DNA of 64,000 nt from Heterobasidion occidentale. Its lineage: Eukaryota > Basidiomycota > Agaricomycetes > Russulales > Bondarzewiaceae. The notes under the pieces were generated by a model. It saw only the letters and a list, made by a program, of their open reading frames with translations, was not told the origin of the DNA and searched no databases. Positions 35,263-53,919 of the stretch are shown piece by piece. A program made the position numbers and the translations under genes. Location of the stretch: assembly GCA_039111635.1 (NCBI GenBank), contig JBCAQO010000005.1:682001-746000 (forward strand). Direction: 5' to 3'. Position 1 is the first letter of the stretch. Every line of letters starts with the position of its first letter.

Positions 35263-35362
35263 CGGCAACAGGAATTGGCCTACTTATCGGATCGCGGACC
35301 ACAAGACCAGGTGAGCTGGCTACAAAAGTACTCGCTAAAAAATACTCGCTGACGTCGTACTA

Positions 35363-35380
35363 GCGATGTCCGACAGTCGC
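35363..35380 (+). promoter_or_regulatory. Conserved dyad upstream of membrane gene A
   Basis: GCGATGTCCGACAGTCGC, an imperfect inverted repeat centred on ATGTC-C-GACA. It ends 347 bases before the gene A start and is flanked by GTCGTACTA on the left and GGCTTC on the right. It recurs at a similar distance upstream of B, C and D. Confidence 0.55.
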
Positions 35381-35726
35381 GGCTTCAAGCATCATTCTAC
35401 GGTGGAGACCATCCCTTAACCCACTAGAATGGCTTTGATATGGCCGATCTCGTCAATTGCTCCATTATTTACAAGTGATGCGTATATGAGCGCTCACAAG
35501 TCATCGGGTCGAGGTGGAGGGGAGCACAGTGCTGCATTTTATCGGATTCTTCAGCGACATCGAGCAACGCAAGCACCAGAAAGACACTTCACATCAACCC
35601 ATTCTATCAGCTCAGTCCTGGACTGAGTCATAGCATCAGCAAAACCGACGTGACGAGGCGTGGCGGCTGACTGGTCTGGAATCAAACTCTTTATAGGCTG
35701 TTGTAGGCTGCAATCACGCAGAAATC

Positions 35727-36979
35727 ATGAGTACCATTGATCCTCGACTAGTTGTCGTTGCCCTCTTGAGCGAAAGTTTCTGTTGTGGTGGGTCTAGCTG
35801 TCCGTCTTCCTAGGTCCAATATTAATCAAGATAGCTTCAAGGTGCGCTCACTATCCTCTTCGGAGTCTCGGTATACGTGGTTCTGTGAGTCACAGTTTCT
35901 CTTTGAAAGCTGGCACACATCGAACTCAAGATGTCGTATAGGTTCAGAAAACCACGGACAAGAACCACCTACGTCTTGTTGGTGATGAACATCGTCCTCT
36001 ACACCAGTTCTGTACTCCATTGGATAGTGAAGTCGGCAACGATCCTGGGTGACCTTCGAGAGACCTACTCGTCGATAGGTAGAGCACAACTGTCGATCAT
36101 TGTATGGTCAACTGCCATCAATGTATGTATGCCATGTTCGTCGTCACGATGCCTTATATTGATTAGGATGTAAGTATATCATTAACGATGCCATCGTGGT
36201 ATGGCGAGCATGGTTGATCTGGGAGCGTAACGCAATAATATGCATCCCGTCCTTCCTCTGTCTTGTTGGGACACTAGGTTTGTTCATTCCCCGAGATTTT
36301 CCCTAAACCGAGCAAACCTCTACATTACAGTGAGCTACTTGATTAGCACAATCTTGAAGTTTGATGAGGGGAATGCATACCTGATCATTCTGATCGAGAG
36401 CTTCCTTTTCGGCTCCAATCTATGGACAACGTTGATAATAGCTTGGCGAGCGTGGTTCGTCTGATCGCACTGCTTCTACACGTTCCCATGAGATCACTAA
36501 TGAATCCCTGCATTTACCGTAGGCGGCATAGGCGATTCATCAAGTCCCAGCTGGGAGCAGGGACTGCTATGACAAATGCCGAGAAGGTACTCTGCCTTCT
36601 CATAGAATCGGGGGCAATATATTGCTTTCTATGGGTGTGTTCGTAGCTCAGATAAGATGCGCTTCAGCTGACATCTCTGGAATGTAGTTGTTTGGCGTTG
36701 TGATCACCTATGGACTTACAATGGCAGGCTCAGCGCCCATATGGGACGCTATTTTTGTTCAACTCGTCGTGAGTCCCGAGCATCTAGGTCGTGCACAGGG
36801 TCATACCTGATCGTCATTATTGCTAGGCAATATATCCACTCACTATAATCATCATCGTTCACATCCGCGCCACTCCCTCAAACTCGTTGACTCAGATCTC
36901 ATCCCTCAACTTCGTCACGCCCCCTGACATTCCATCTGAAACCGCAGATCCTGGTCGTCACTCATATATATCTGGATGA
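35727..36979 (+). CDS. Agaricomycete multi-span membrane protein, gene A
   Basis: Starts MSTIDPRLVVVALLSESF; short introns join ALTILFGVSVYVVL, FRKPRTRTTYVLLVMNIVL, YTSSVLHWIV, NDAIVVWRAWLIWER, CIPSFLCLVGTLG, SNLWTTLIIAWRAW, RHRRFIKSQLGAGTAMTNAEK and VLCLLIESGAIYCFLW, then FGVVITYGLTMAGS and YPLTIIIIVHI, ending ISG at 36979. Six or seven hydrophobic segments and the WRAW, RRFIK and IESGAIYC blocks are typical of an uncharacterised family that is expanded in Agaricomycetes. Function unknown. The splice sites I used keep the frame open throughout. Its body most resembles gene C, while its flanks resemble those of gene D. Confidence 0.75.
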
Positions 36980-36989
36980 AACCATCGTC

Positions 36990-37345
36990 TGATACCTCGT
37001 CGACCTTGCCGAGGACAGCGAGGCTGCTGCTGAAAGCGGCCGCGTCGACAATGTGCCCTGTGCCATTTTCGCGCGTGTGCGTACGTGCGTGCGCGCGTGG
37101 AAAACGGCGGTAGGCGTCGTACGGGTGCTAGTTCTCTGGGTACCCGACTATCTTTTCCTCCTCGGTCTTGTCTCATCGGGTTCTTACTATCATGCTCGAA
37201 TGAAAGCATGCAAATCAGTTCAATTGACCCTTCGCTCCGGCGTGTCTTGTGTCAGCTCAGCAATCTACCGCTGTTGGCTGTGTCGTACGATGTCATTATG
37301 AAGACGAAGAAGTATACTTTCAGGTGCAAGTGAGACTAGGTGAGT
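36990..37345 (+). pseudogene. Truncated SPRY remnant, left arm
   Basis: Carries a stretch resembling the R element end and the first codons of the SPRY gene (leading to AGTATACTTTCAGGTGCAAG), then jumps at about 37340 straight to the sequence upstream of the dyad. The same junction occurs in the right-arm remnant near 53580, so the deletion predates the arm duplication. Confidence 0.6.
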
Positions 37346-37376
37346 CGGCCACAAAATATTTTCTGACGTTGTACTA

Positions 37377-37394
37377 GCGATGTCCGACATTCGC
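37377..37394 (+). promoter_or_regulatory. Conserved dyad upstream of membrane gene B
   Basis: GCGATGTCCGACATTCGC, 345 bases before the gene B start. The core ATGTCCGACAT is a perfect inverted repeat around one base. Confidence 0.55.
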
Positions 37395-37738
37395 GGCTTC
37401 GTGGCATCGACCATCATTCTACGCTGTAGACTATGTCCACCCCAGAACCTTCCCAGAATCAATTGAATGAGTCCGCTTTCCTCGTCAATCGCTCGAGTGT
37501 ATAACATGGTTAGTATGCATGTATTGGTGCTTATAGGCTATAGATTAGTATTGAATTCTCTAGCGACATCGAGCAGCGCAAGCACCAGGAACGCACTTTT
37601 CACCAACCTATCCTATCAATACAGTCCTGGACTGACTCGCAGTACAGCACAACGGGCGTTGTGACGAGTGATTGGCGGCCGACTGGTCTATAAACAAATC
37701 TTTGCCAGGTCGTTATAGCCTACAATCACGCAAAGGCC

Positions 37739-38994
37739 ATGTTAAACCTTAGTTCTCGAACACTTTCTGTTGCTCTCTTGAGCGAAAGTTTCTTTTGTGG
37801 TGCGTCTAGCTTCTCGTCCTCCTAGTTCTGATAACGATAACAACCTAGCTATCTCTCAGGCGCGCTCACTATCCTCTTCGGGGTCTCGGTATACGTCGTT
37901 TTGTGAGCTATACTTCCTCTCTAACATCTGGCCCACGTCGAACTTATACACTTGGATGCCGCATAGGTTTCGGAGAGCACGAACAAGAACCACCTATGTC
38001 TTGCTGGCAGTGAACACTGTACTCTACTCCATCTCTGTACTCCATTGGATAGTAAACTCCGTAGTCATCCTGGGCGTCGTGTCGATGGGTAGGGTTGCAA
38101 CGCTCATCATGATTGAAGGGTTGCCTGTCATCAACGTACGTATGTCATGTTCATCGTCACCGTGTCAAATTAATGTCAGGATGAAAGTATGTTCTCTGCG
38201 ATGCCGTCGTGGTATGGCGAGCATGGTTGATCTGGGAGCGTAACATCAAAATATGTATTCCCTCCTTCGTCTGTCTTGTTGGGACACTAGGTTCGTCTCT
38301 TTCTGAAACTTTCCTTAAATAAAAGCAAACCTCTACATAACAGCTAGCGCCCTGATAAGTGTGATCACACAGGATGATACATCCCTCGTCCTTGCATCGT
38401 TGGTCTGGGGCTTTCTCTTGGCCTCTAATCTGTGGTCAACGTCGATAATAGCCTGGCGAGCGTGGTTAGTTGCATCACATTAATTCTACAGGTGCCCATG
38501 AGATCACTGATGGGTCGCTGCATATACCGCAGGCGGCACAGACAATTTATTAAGGCCCAGCTAGGAGAAGGGACTGCTAGAACAAAGGTGGAGAAAATCC
38601 TCGGCCTCCTCATAGAATCGGGGGCAATATATTGCTTTATATGGGTGCGTTCGTAGTCCGTTCGTAGCTCAGATAAGATGCACACTTGCTGACATCTCTG
38701 GAATGTAGTCACTTTACATCCTGGTTTTCTATACCCTTAGGACCGCAGCGTTCATACCAGCCGTTATCCTTGACCAACTCGTCGTGAGTCCCGAGCATCC
38801 TGGTCACGCACAAGATCAAAACTGATCCTTGTTATTGCTAGGCTATATATCCTCTCACTATAATCATCATCGTTCACGTCCGAGCCACTTCCTCAGACTT
38901 GCTAACCCAAATCTCATCCTTTGACTTCGTCAAGCCCCCTGATATCTCGTCTGGAAATCCAGATCCTGCTCGTCACTCAATTGTCTCTAGATAA
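37739..38994 (+). CDS. Agaricomycete multi-span membrane protein, gene B
   Basis: Starts MLNLSSRTLSVALLSESFF and reads GALTILFGVSVYVVLF, RARTRTTYVLLAVNTVLY, SISVLHWIVNSVVILGVV, DAVVVWRAWLIWERN, ITQDDTSLVL, SNLWSTSIIAWRAW, RHRQFIKAQLGEGTARTKVEK, ILGLLIESGAIYCFIW, SLYILVFYTLRTAAFIPAV and YPLTIIIIVHVRAT, to the stop at 38994. All splice joins keep frame. Same family as gene A, but the body is closest to gene D (shared GVVSMGRVATLIM and ITQDDTS). Function unknown. Confidence 0.75.
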
Positions 38995-39135
38995 AACCAC
39001 ATACTCTCGTTTGATATCTCGTTGACCTTGTCGAAAACATTTGCGATTGTGGAACTTGCGAGTTTATCAGCATCGACTGAACAGAAGGCTACTGCGGACA
39101 CAATACCAGCATGTGTCCCTACATCATTTACATTG

Positions 39136-40979
39136 TAAAAGGATAGACAGTAACGCAAATAGAAAGTCAGGGGCAACAGGGCCGGATCAAGGTACCCATA
39201 TAGATTCAGGCCTGGCGGAAACAAGCGTAAAGAAAACATACGAGAGCATGGATAAGGCGGAGGGCCGTTCGATGTCCCAGACTTGTCCCGGATCCTTGTA
39301 CTTCACTGTGTGTCGACTCGGCGAGGGACGTTGTGCGTGCAGGAGCCGGTGACGATGCGGGGGACTCGGTCTCGTCAGAGCATGAAGCTCAGTATTCGGT
39401 GCGCCTTCCTTTCTCTTGTTTCTTTCTGTTTTCTGGATTTTGAGAGAGGTTGGGTGTATGCGTTACGTCTATCTTCTGCGTAGGGTCAGCAACGGGGATT
39501 AACTGGGCCCAGATAGCACGCAGCGAGCGCAGCGGGCCAATGATAACGACGCAGCGCGTCCCCCGGGATCGGCCGGGACGGGCCGACATATGACCTCGGC
39601 TGCTCACAGTCCGTCCTGGCCGTTGCTCTGACCGCAATTCTGAACATCGCAAACTTGGATGCTCATACTGTCGAGGTATTTGTTCATCTTTCACAATCAG
39701 ACACTGAACGGGGCTGACTGTATCTAAGCTGCTGGCACCTTTCAGCAGTTGGCGACCTCCAGGATTTGTATCTGAGGAAGATATAGGATGAAAGTTTATG
39801 AAAGCCTTCCATGTCAGTCACTTCAGACAATCTAGTGCTTTGAACGGATGTCGAGTTCACCTTCCCTCGATGGACTCAAGTGATGATCAGGCATGCCACG
39901 CGAGTACCAAATCACCCAACATCCCTCCATCGAAACGACGACAGATCGTGAGACGATTCTGAGCGCGTTGGTCTCTCGTATGTCGCAAGTAGGCGATCTC
40001 GGAATGACGTCTCTCCCCATGTACTCATTTTGTACTATATACTACCCGCAGCATCTCCGCTCAAGTTTCGTGTCCGCAGTGTCATTGCCGAGAACGTCAG
40101 GAGACGCGTTTCCGCGCTGACCCGGAGCATCCAAGGCGCGGCGCGACTAAAACAACGGTCGAGCAAGAGACAACTTCGGCGTTGCTCGACCAATTAATTC
40201 AATTATAGGGTCTTTGACGCATCCTGACACTGATCTAGCAAGTAGCCTCAAGGTACAAGTTTGGCCAGCTGCTTCCTCTGGCCTTCTCTCAATGTCGCGC
40301 GATCGTCTTGGACAAGTAAACACAACGGTGCTTCATATGACACTCATGTGTCCGCTCGTCGCTCCTCCTATCTGTGCCGTATCCGCCATTATCGTTCGAC
40401 TCACTTGGGTACGCCGTTCATCACTTCAGAAACCAGACCGTATGCTTACATCTGTTCCTCTCCTCAAGGATACTTGCCCTTGTTCTGTAGACCATACCTG
40501 GCCCTCGCCCCCCCGGATGACCAAAACTCGCACGGCGTGGCTTTTCTCTCCAAAGAACCCATGCTTCGGCACGCGGGCCGACGGGGAAGAAGGCCCTTGC
40601 CTTTGAACACTTCAATGACAGAACAGCTGCCAGGCCCCAAGTTCGAGGTGGGTCCCCAGTGGGTCCCCGAAAAAAGCTCAAAGGAGCTCATCTACCTCCG
40701 CGTCGATCATCTCCATTCGGGCCCCAATTCCGCTCTGAGTCCATGCACGGTCGATTGTAGGGCCAGGTGCGTAGATGAACGGAACAGACGCGCGACGGCG
40801 GCTTTGTTTGTGTGCGAAGGACCAAATCGATCGCCCTGGGAGGTCGTTTCAGGCCACCTCGCCTTGGGAAACGAAGCGGTTTCTCTTGATCTGGACATCT
40901 CCGACCGACGAAGCAAATATCTGACTGTCAAGTCCGCAGTGCTATTCAGGTGGCGCACCCGGCTCTCTTTCTCTCCGTC
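39136..40979. repeat. Left-arm-only inner segment with extra R copy
   Basis: Lies between the end of mirrored homology downstream of gene B and its resumption. Near 39505-39550 it has another partial copy of the inner-repeat motif (CTGGGCCCAGATAGCACGC). From about 40480 it carries R element copy 2, which runs on into the inner repeat. No intact gene is seen; overlapping frames here differ between copies. Confidence 0.45.
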
Positions 40980-42060
40980 GTCTTGTTTCGTCGAGTTCTC
41001 TACGGTGGACATCTTCGTCAGGCACCTGCTTGTTTTCTGTGTGCCAAGAAGCCTTGCGTTGGGCAGAGCCGTGACTGGGGCTCGGCAAACGATGATAGCT
41101 CTCAGGAGGGCTACGAGACTGTCGCGAAGCGTGCACGCAGGTGCATACATGGCTCGCAGCCGCTTCTCGTTCTCGATTCGAGAGCCTTCGTAGCGCTCAG
41201 GAAGTCGTGGTCAGGAGCAGCCAGGGAACGGCGAGGTGCGCACATCTATTCCAGGTTTCTCGCCCTCTGTCCTTGCGCTCTGCGTGCTCTCCCTCCGCCC
41301 ACAGCACAGGTCAACGAGAGTGCCGATACCGAGAAGCCCCGCCACACCGACGCACTGGTTCGGCGACCACTCGGTGCGCACCTGCGCTTCCTCCGTCCGT
41401 CCGATTGGCCTGCACAACTCTGATGATCTCTACTGATCCAGCTCGCGATGCCGAAGAACGCCATCGCCTACGCCGTTGCCCGCTATCTATAACGAGCTGC
41501 TGCCCGCATATATCACACCGCGCACAGAAAAAACACATGTGAGCACCCGATCGTTCGTGGACGCCGCCGACGCACGTCGCACGGATGCACTGCCAAGGAC
41601 GCGCGCTGGCTGCTCTCGACACCGAATCCCCGACCGGCCACCACCCACGTTCCTCCGCGTTCTCAGAACACACGCGACGTCGCGACACACGCGTCACCGG
41701 TGTCCCGCGCGACGATAAGCCAGCCAGCGGGCGCCTGAGCCAACACTTCGCCTTCGACGCTTCCGCAAGTTCATTCACCGGTCACCCACCTCCAAACCAG
41801 AACACCGCAGACGCCTGCAGACAGATTCTGATGGAACCCGCGAAGGGACCTTCAGACGACGAGTCGAGTCGAGTCGAGTCGAGCAGCGCTGCATTCCATT
41901 CCACACGGTACGTAGGCAGCATTTAGGGCCGTGGCTGTAAGTCTATAGAAGCGTGTAAGTATGTACGTACGTTCATATGTATATAAGAAATGTAAGTATG
42001 TGCCGAACAATTACTGGGCCCAGATCGCGCGCAGCGAGGCAATAATAACGATGCACCCCG
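40980..42060 (+). repeat. Inner repeat, left copy
   Basis: Reverse-complement partner of 50765-51730. Matched landmarks include TGTCGCGAAGCGTGCA, CGGCTCGCAGCCGCTTCTCG-like sequence at 41150, AGGAGCAGCCAGGG at 41214, the pair of (GTCGA) and (CGA) repeats near 41865 and 50950, and TGGGCCCAGATCGC at 42015. Short simple repeats differ in length between arms. Confidence 0.65.
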
Positions 42061-42741
42061 CCTGTCCCCATCCGTCCGTCCGTCCGCACGTCTATACAGT
42101 CTAGGCACCCAACCCCACCCAGATCGAACGAACCAAGGAACGAACGAACGAACGAAGTCGAAGGAACCCCAGATCGCGAACGCCGCACGGAAACGGAAGT
42201 ACAGAAGTGGGCGGTAATATAGAACGTGGAAGCCCCCAGGCCTCATGGATAGAGTCCAAAAGCGTGTTCGGGGAAGGACGCACGCACGCAGACGGAGACG
42301 GAAATGGCAACGCGGCAGACACGCTCAGCATCGGCAGCGAGGGTCAAGACACTTCGCGGCGACGGACAGGCAGGCAGGCAGGCAGGCAGATGGACAGTGT
42401 GGCGCGCAGAAGGGCCGATGGGACTGAACAGAGCGGGGCGGGGTAGTACTGTACGTGGATTCGTAGATAGATAGCAGCACTCGAAGAGAGAGAGAGAAAG
42501 AGAGAGAGAGAGAGCAGAGACAAGTAGAGACGGAAAGAAAGAGGAGAAAAACAGATCTGAGGTGAGGAGCGTAGAGTTGAGATGGATGTATATGTATATG
42601 TCTATGTCGTTGCACTTCTATATCGTTGGAGAGGAGAAAAGGAGCCGAAACAAAACGGAACGGGGTACAGAGAAACGAAAAAACGCAGATGCGAAATAAT
42701 TAGACGAAAACGACGGAAAGAAAAGCGCAGACGCCACGCGC
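42061..42741. repeat. Downstream flank of cre1 with simple repeats
   Basis: Contains an (AGGC)n run at about 42366-42389 and a (GA)n run at about 42486-42516. It should include the cre1 3' UTR. No other gene is seen. Confidence 0.55.
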
Positions 42742-50764
<8,023 letters not shown>

Positions 50765-51756
50765 TGAATAGAGCGGTTGCTGTCGCTCGTTATTACTCCG
50801 CTGAGCTCGCTGTGTGCGATCTGGGCCCAATGATTGTTCGGCGCGTACACATATCTTATATAACTTACATGCGTACGTACTTACGTACCGCGCGGAATGG
50901 GATACAGGACTGATACGAGCGCTGCTCGACTGGACTGGACTGGACTCGTCGTCGTCGTCGTCGTCGTCTGGGGCTCCCTTTGCGTGTTCCATCAGAATTC
51001 GTCAGCGGTGTTCTCGAGCTGGGTGACGAACGGCGTGTCGATGGCGACCTGCTGGATCCCGCTGGCTGGCTTGTCGCGCGGGACATGTGTTCTGAGAACG
51101 TGGGCGGTGGGCGAGAGGGGGTTCGGGGATCGAGACCAACGTCCTTCTTGGTGCATTTGCGCGTCGGCAACGTCCGCGGACGATTGGGTGCTCGCATGTG
51201 TTTTGTGTGTGGTACGAGATCCGCTGGCAGCAACTTCGTGAGTAGCAGGTAACATTATGGTGTCTGTCTGCGTCGTGAGCTGAATCATAGTTGCGCCGAC
51301 TCATCGGACGAACGAAAGGAAGTATGCGCGCATTGAGGAGCCGTCCCGATGCATCGACACGTCGGGGTTTCGCAGCAAATTCACCTGTCCCCGCCGTGCT
51401 ACAAAGTGCTGTGCGTGAAAGGCGGGCAAACAGGGCTTACAGACAGAGGGCAGAACGCTGTCACGGACGTGTGCGGACCTCGCCGTGCCCTGGCTGCTCC
51501 TGAGCGGGACTTCCTGAGCGCTGCGAAGGCTATCGAATAAATAACGAGAAGCGGCTGCGAGCCTTGCATGCACCTGCATGCACGCTTCGCGACAGATTTG
51601 CAGTCCTGCGTGCGCGGCGACTCGAGAGCAAACATCCCTCGCCGAGCCGGCTCTGCCTAGCGCAAAGCCTCCTAGGACACGCGAACACCGGACAGGTGCG
51701 TGGCGCGGATGTCCGCAACGGAGGCCGTTCAACTTGATATCTGACGAGACCGAGAT

Positions 51757-51805
51757 GAACGAAGCCCCTGCAAAGCATTCGGAGTGCTTTGCAGAAGCTT
51801 CGTTC
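51757..51805. repeat. Two-part perfect inverted repeat
   Basis: GAACGAAGC, CCC, TGCAAAGCA, a 7-base loop, TGCTTTGCA, GAA, GCTTCGTTC. Two 9-base stems pair perfectly, separated by one 3-by-3 mismatch. It lies where the right arm lacks the left arm's extra R segment. Confidence 0.75.
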
Positions 51806-51956
51806 TTCATGACCTTGATTAAGCGGTTGACCCCACATACCTTTCATATTACAAATGCTGTAATCAAACATGCTGGTATTCGCTTTCTGTTCAGTTGGTG
51901 CTAATCAACCCGCAGGTTCCACAATCGAAAATGTCCACGGCAAGGTCAACGGGGTA

Positions 51957-53225
51957 TTATACGAAAGTACATGGTTCTATCCAGAGATAACCGAACGAGA
52001 GCAGATTTGGATTTTCAGATGAGATATCAGGGGGCGTGTCGAAGTTGAGGGATGAGATCTGAGTCAACGAGTTCGAGGGAATGGCGCGGGTGTGAACGAT
52101 GATGGTTATAGTAATTGGATTTATGGCCTAGTGATAAAGATGATCAGATATAGTCCTGCGCACGACCTGGGAGCTCGGGACTCACGACGAGTTGGACACA
52201 TACAGCGTCCGATACCGTGGTCGATATGAACCGCGTGGTTTTGAGGCCATACAAGATCACAATGCTGATTGACTACAATCCAGAGATCTCAGCTGAGGCG
52301 CATCTTATCTGAGCTATGAACGCACCACTGCACAGAAATATATTGCCCCCGATTCTATGAGAAGGCAGAGTATCTTCTCGGCATTTGTCCTAGCAGCCTC
52401 TGCTCCCAGCTGGGCCTTGATGAATTGCCTGTGCCGCCTATGGTAGATGCAGGGACTCATTAGTGATCTCATGGGAACCTGTAGAAGCAATGTGATCAGA
52501 CGAACCACGCTCGCCAGGCTATTATCGATAATGTCCATATATTGGAGGCCAAAAGGAAGCTTGGGATCAGAATGTCCAGGGATGCATCCCCTTCCTCTAA
52601 CTTTAAGATCGTGCTGGTTAAGTAGCTTGCTGTAATGCAGAGGTTTTCTCGGGTTTAGGGACAGTCTCGGGGAATGAACAAACCTAGTGTTGCAACAAGA
52701 CAGAGAATAGACGGGAGACAGATTTTGGTGTTACGCTCCGAGATCCACCATGCTCGCCATATCACGATGGCACCGCTAATCGTAACTTTATTCCGATTTA
52801 TATATGGCATCGCGGGGATGAAACACGTACGTTGATGCCAGGTGAACATACAATGATCAACTGTGGTACCTTATCCATCGAGGAGTAGGGCTCTTTAGGA
52901 TGTCTCACGATCGTTACCGAGGTTACTATCCAATGGAGTACAGAAATGGTGTAGAGGACAACGTTCACCACCAACAAGACATAGGTGGTTCTTGTCCGTG
53001 ATTTTCTGAACCTATACAACAGGTGTCTGGGTTCGATGTGCGCCAGCTTGTGAAGCGAAATTTCGGCTTACAAAACCACGTATGTCGAGACTCCGAACAG
53101 GATAGTGAGCACACCTTGGAGCCAGCTTAGTTGATATGCATCAGGATGACAGGCAGATAGGCTCACCGCAAAGGAAACTCACACAAGAGAGTCACAACAG
53201 GCACTCGAGAATTTACGGAGCTCAT
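51957..53225 (-). CDS. Agaricomycete multi-span membrane protein, gene C
   Basis: Starts MSSVNSRVPVVTLLCEF; exons give TILFGVSTYVVLF, RTRTTYVLLVVNVVLYTI, SVLHWIVTSVTI, GAIVIWRAWWISERN, ICLPSILCLVATLG, STILKLEEGDAS, SNIWTLSIIAWRAW, RHRQFIKAQLGAEAARTNAEK and ILCLLIESGAIYF, with the stop at 51957. The C-terminus is longer than in A, reading LSFGYLWIEPCTFV. The body is closest to gene A (STILK block, YSSMDK with LIIV), although its 3' flank matches that of gene B. Function unknown. Exon joins were placed by analogy with A and B. Confidence 0.65.
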
Positions 53226-53529
53226 GAGATATCCGCGATTGCAGGCCACAGTGACCTAGAGAAAATTTGATTCCAGACCAGTCGGCCCCCACGCCTCGCC
53301 ACGTCGGTCGCGCTGTGGTACAAGTCAGTCCAGGACTGGTTTGATAGAAGTCGGTGAAGTGGCTGCCTCGCGCTTGCAGTGCTCGATGTCGCCGGAGAAT
53401 TCGATAATATCCTATGACCTGTAAGCAACAATACATGCATAAATTAACGAGGAAATCGGACTCATTCTATGATTCTGGGAAGACTGGGCGAGTGGACATA
53501 GTCTACAGCTTGAAATGATGGCCGATGTC

Positions 53530-53547
53530 GCGAATGTCGGACATCGC
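53530..53547 (-). promoter_or_regulatory. Conserved dyad upstream of membrane gene C
   Basis: On the minus strand GCGATGTCCGACATTCGC, identical to the gene B site, about 305 bases before the gene C start. Confidence 0.55.
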
Positions 53548-53574
53548 TAGTACGACATCAGAAAATATCCTGGG

Positions 53575-53915
53575 GCCGACTCACCTCACTTGCACCTCAT
53601 AGTATACTCCTTCGTCTTCCTGATGTCATCGTACAACACAGCCAACAGCGATCGATTGCTTAGCTGACACAAGACACGCCGGAAAGAAGGTTCAAATAAA
53701 CTGCTCTGCGTGCTTTCATTCATAGCACAATGCAACAAGACAGAGGAGGAAAAGAGAGTCAGGTGCCCAGAGAACTACCGCCCGTACGATGCCTATCGCC
53801 GTTGCATGCGCACGCACGCACGCAAACGGCACGGGGCACGTTGTCGACGCGGGCGCCTCCAGCAGCAGCCTGGCTGTCCTCGGCAAGGTCGACGAGGTAT
53901 CATAGATCAACACAT
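53575..53915 (-). pseudogene. Truncated SPRY remnant, right arm
   Basis: Mirror counterpart of 36990-37345, with the same internal jump from the early SPRY coding sequence (GGAGTATACTATGAGGTGC) to GGTGAGTCGGCC upstream of the dyad. Confidence 0.6.
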
Positions 53916-53919
53916 GGCT

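Larger units (their letters stand above)
30302..42060 (+). repeat. Left arm of large mirror-image duplication
   Basis: Matching blocks, in order: 30302-30897 (two-module gene), 33996-34545 (R element), 34546-35350 (SPRY pseudogene and flank), 35363-36979 (dyad and membrane gene A), 36990-37345 (SPRY remnant), 37377-38994 (dyad and membrane gene B), 38995-39135, and about 40980-42060 (inner repeat). Each has a reverse-complement partner in 50765-57558 in mirrored order. Two stretches lack partners: 30898-33995 (the flavoprotein gene) and about 39136-40980 (including the extra R copy). By eye the matches are close but clearly diverged, with many small indels. Confidence 0.8.

Noticed and set aside
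42366..42516. (AGGC)n and (GA)n runs as a CRISPR-like or centromeric array
   Set aside because: Ordinary short microsatellites with no spacer structure.
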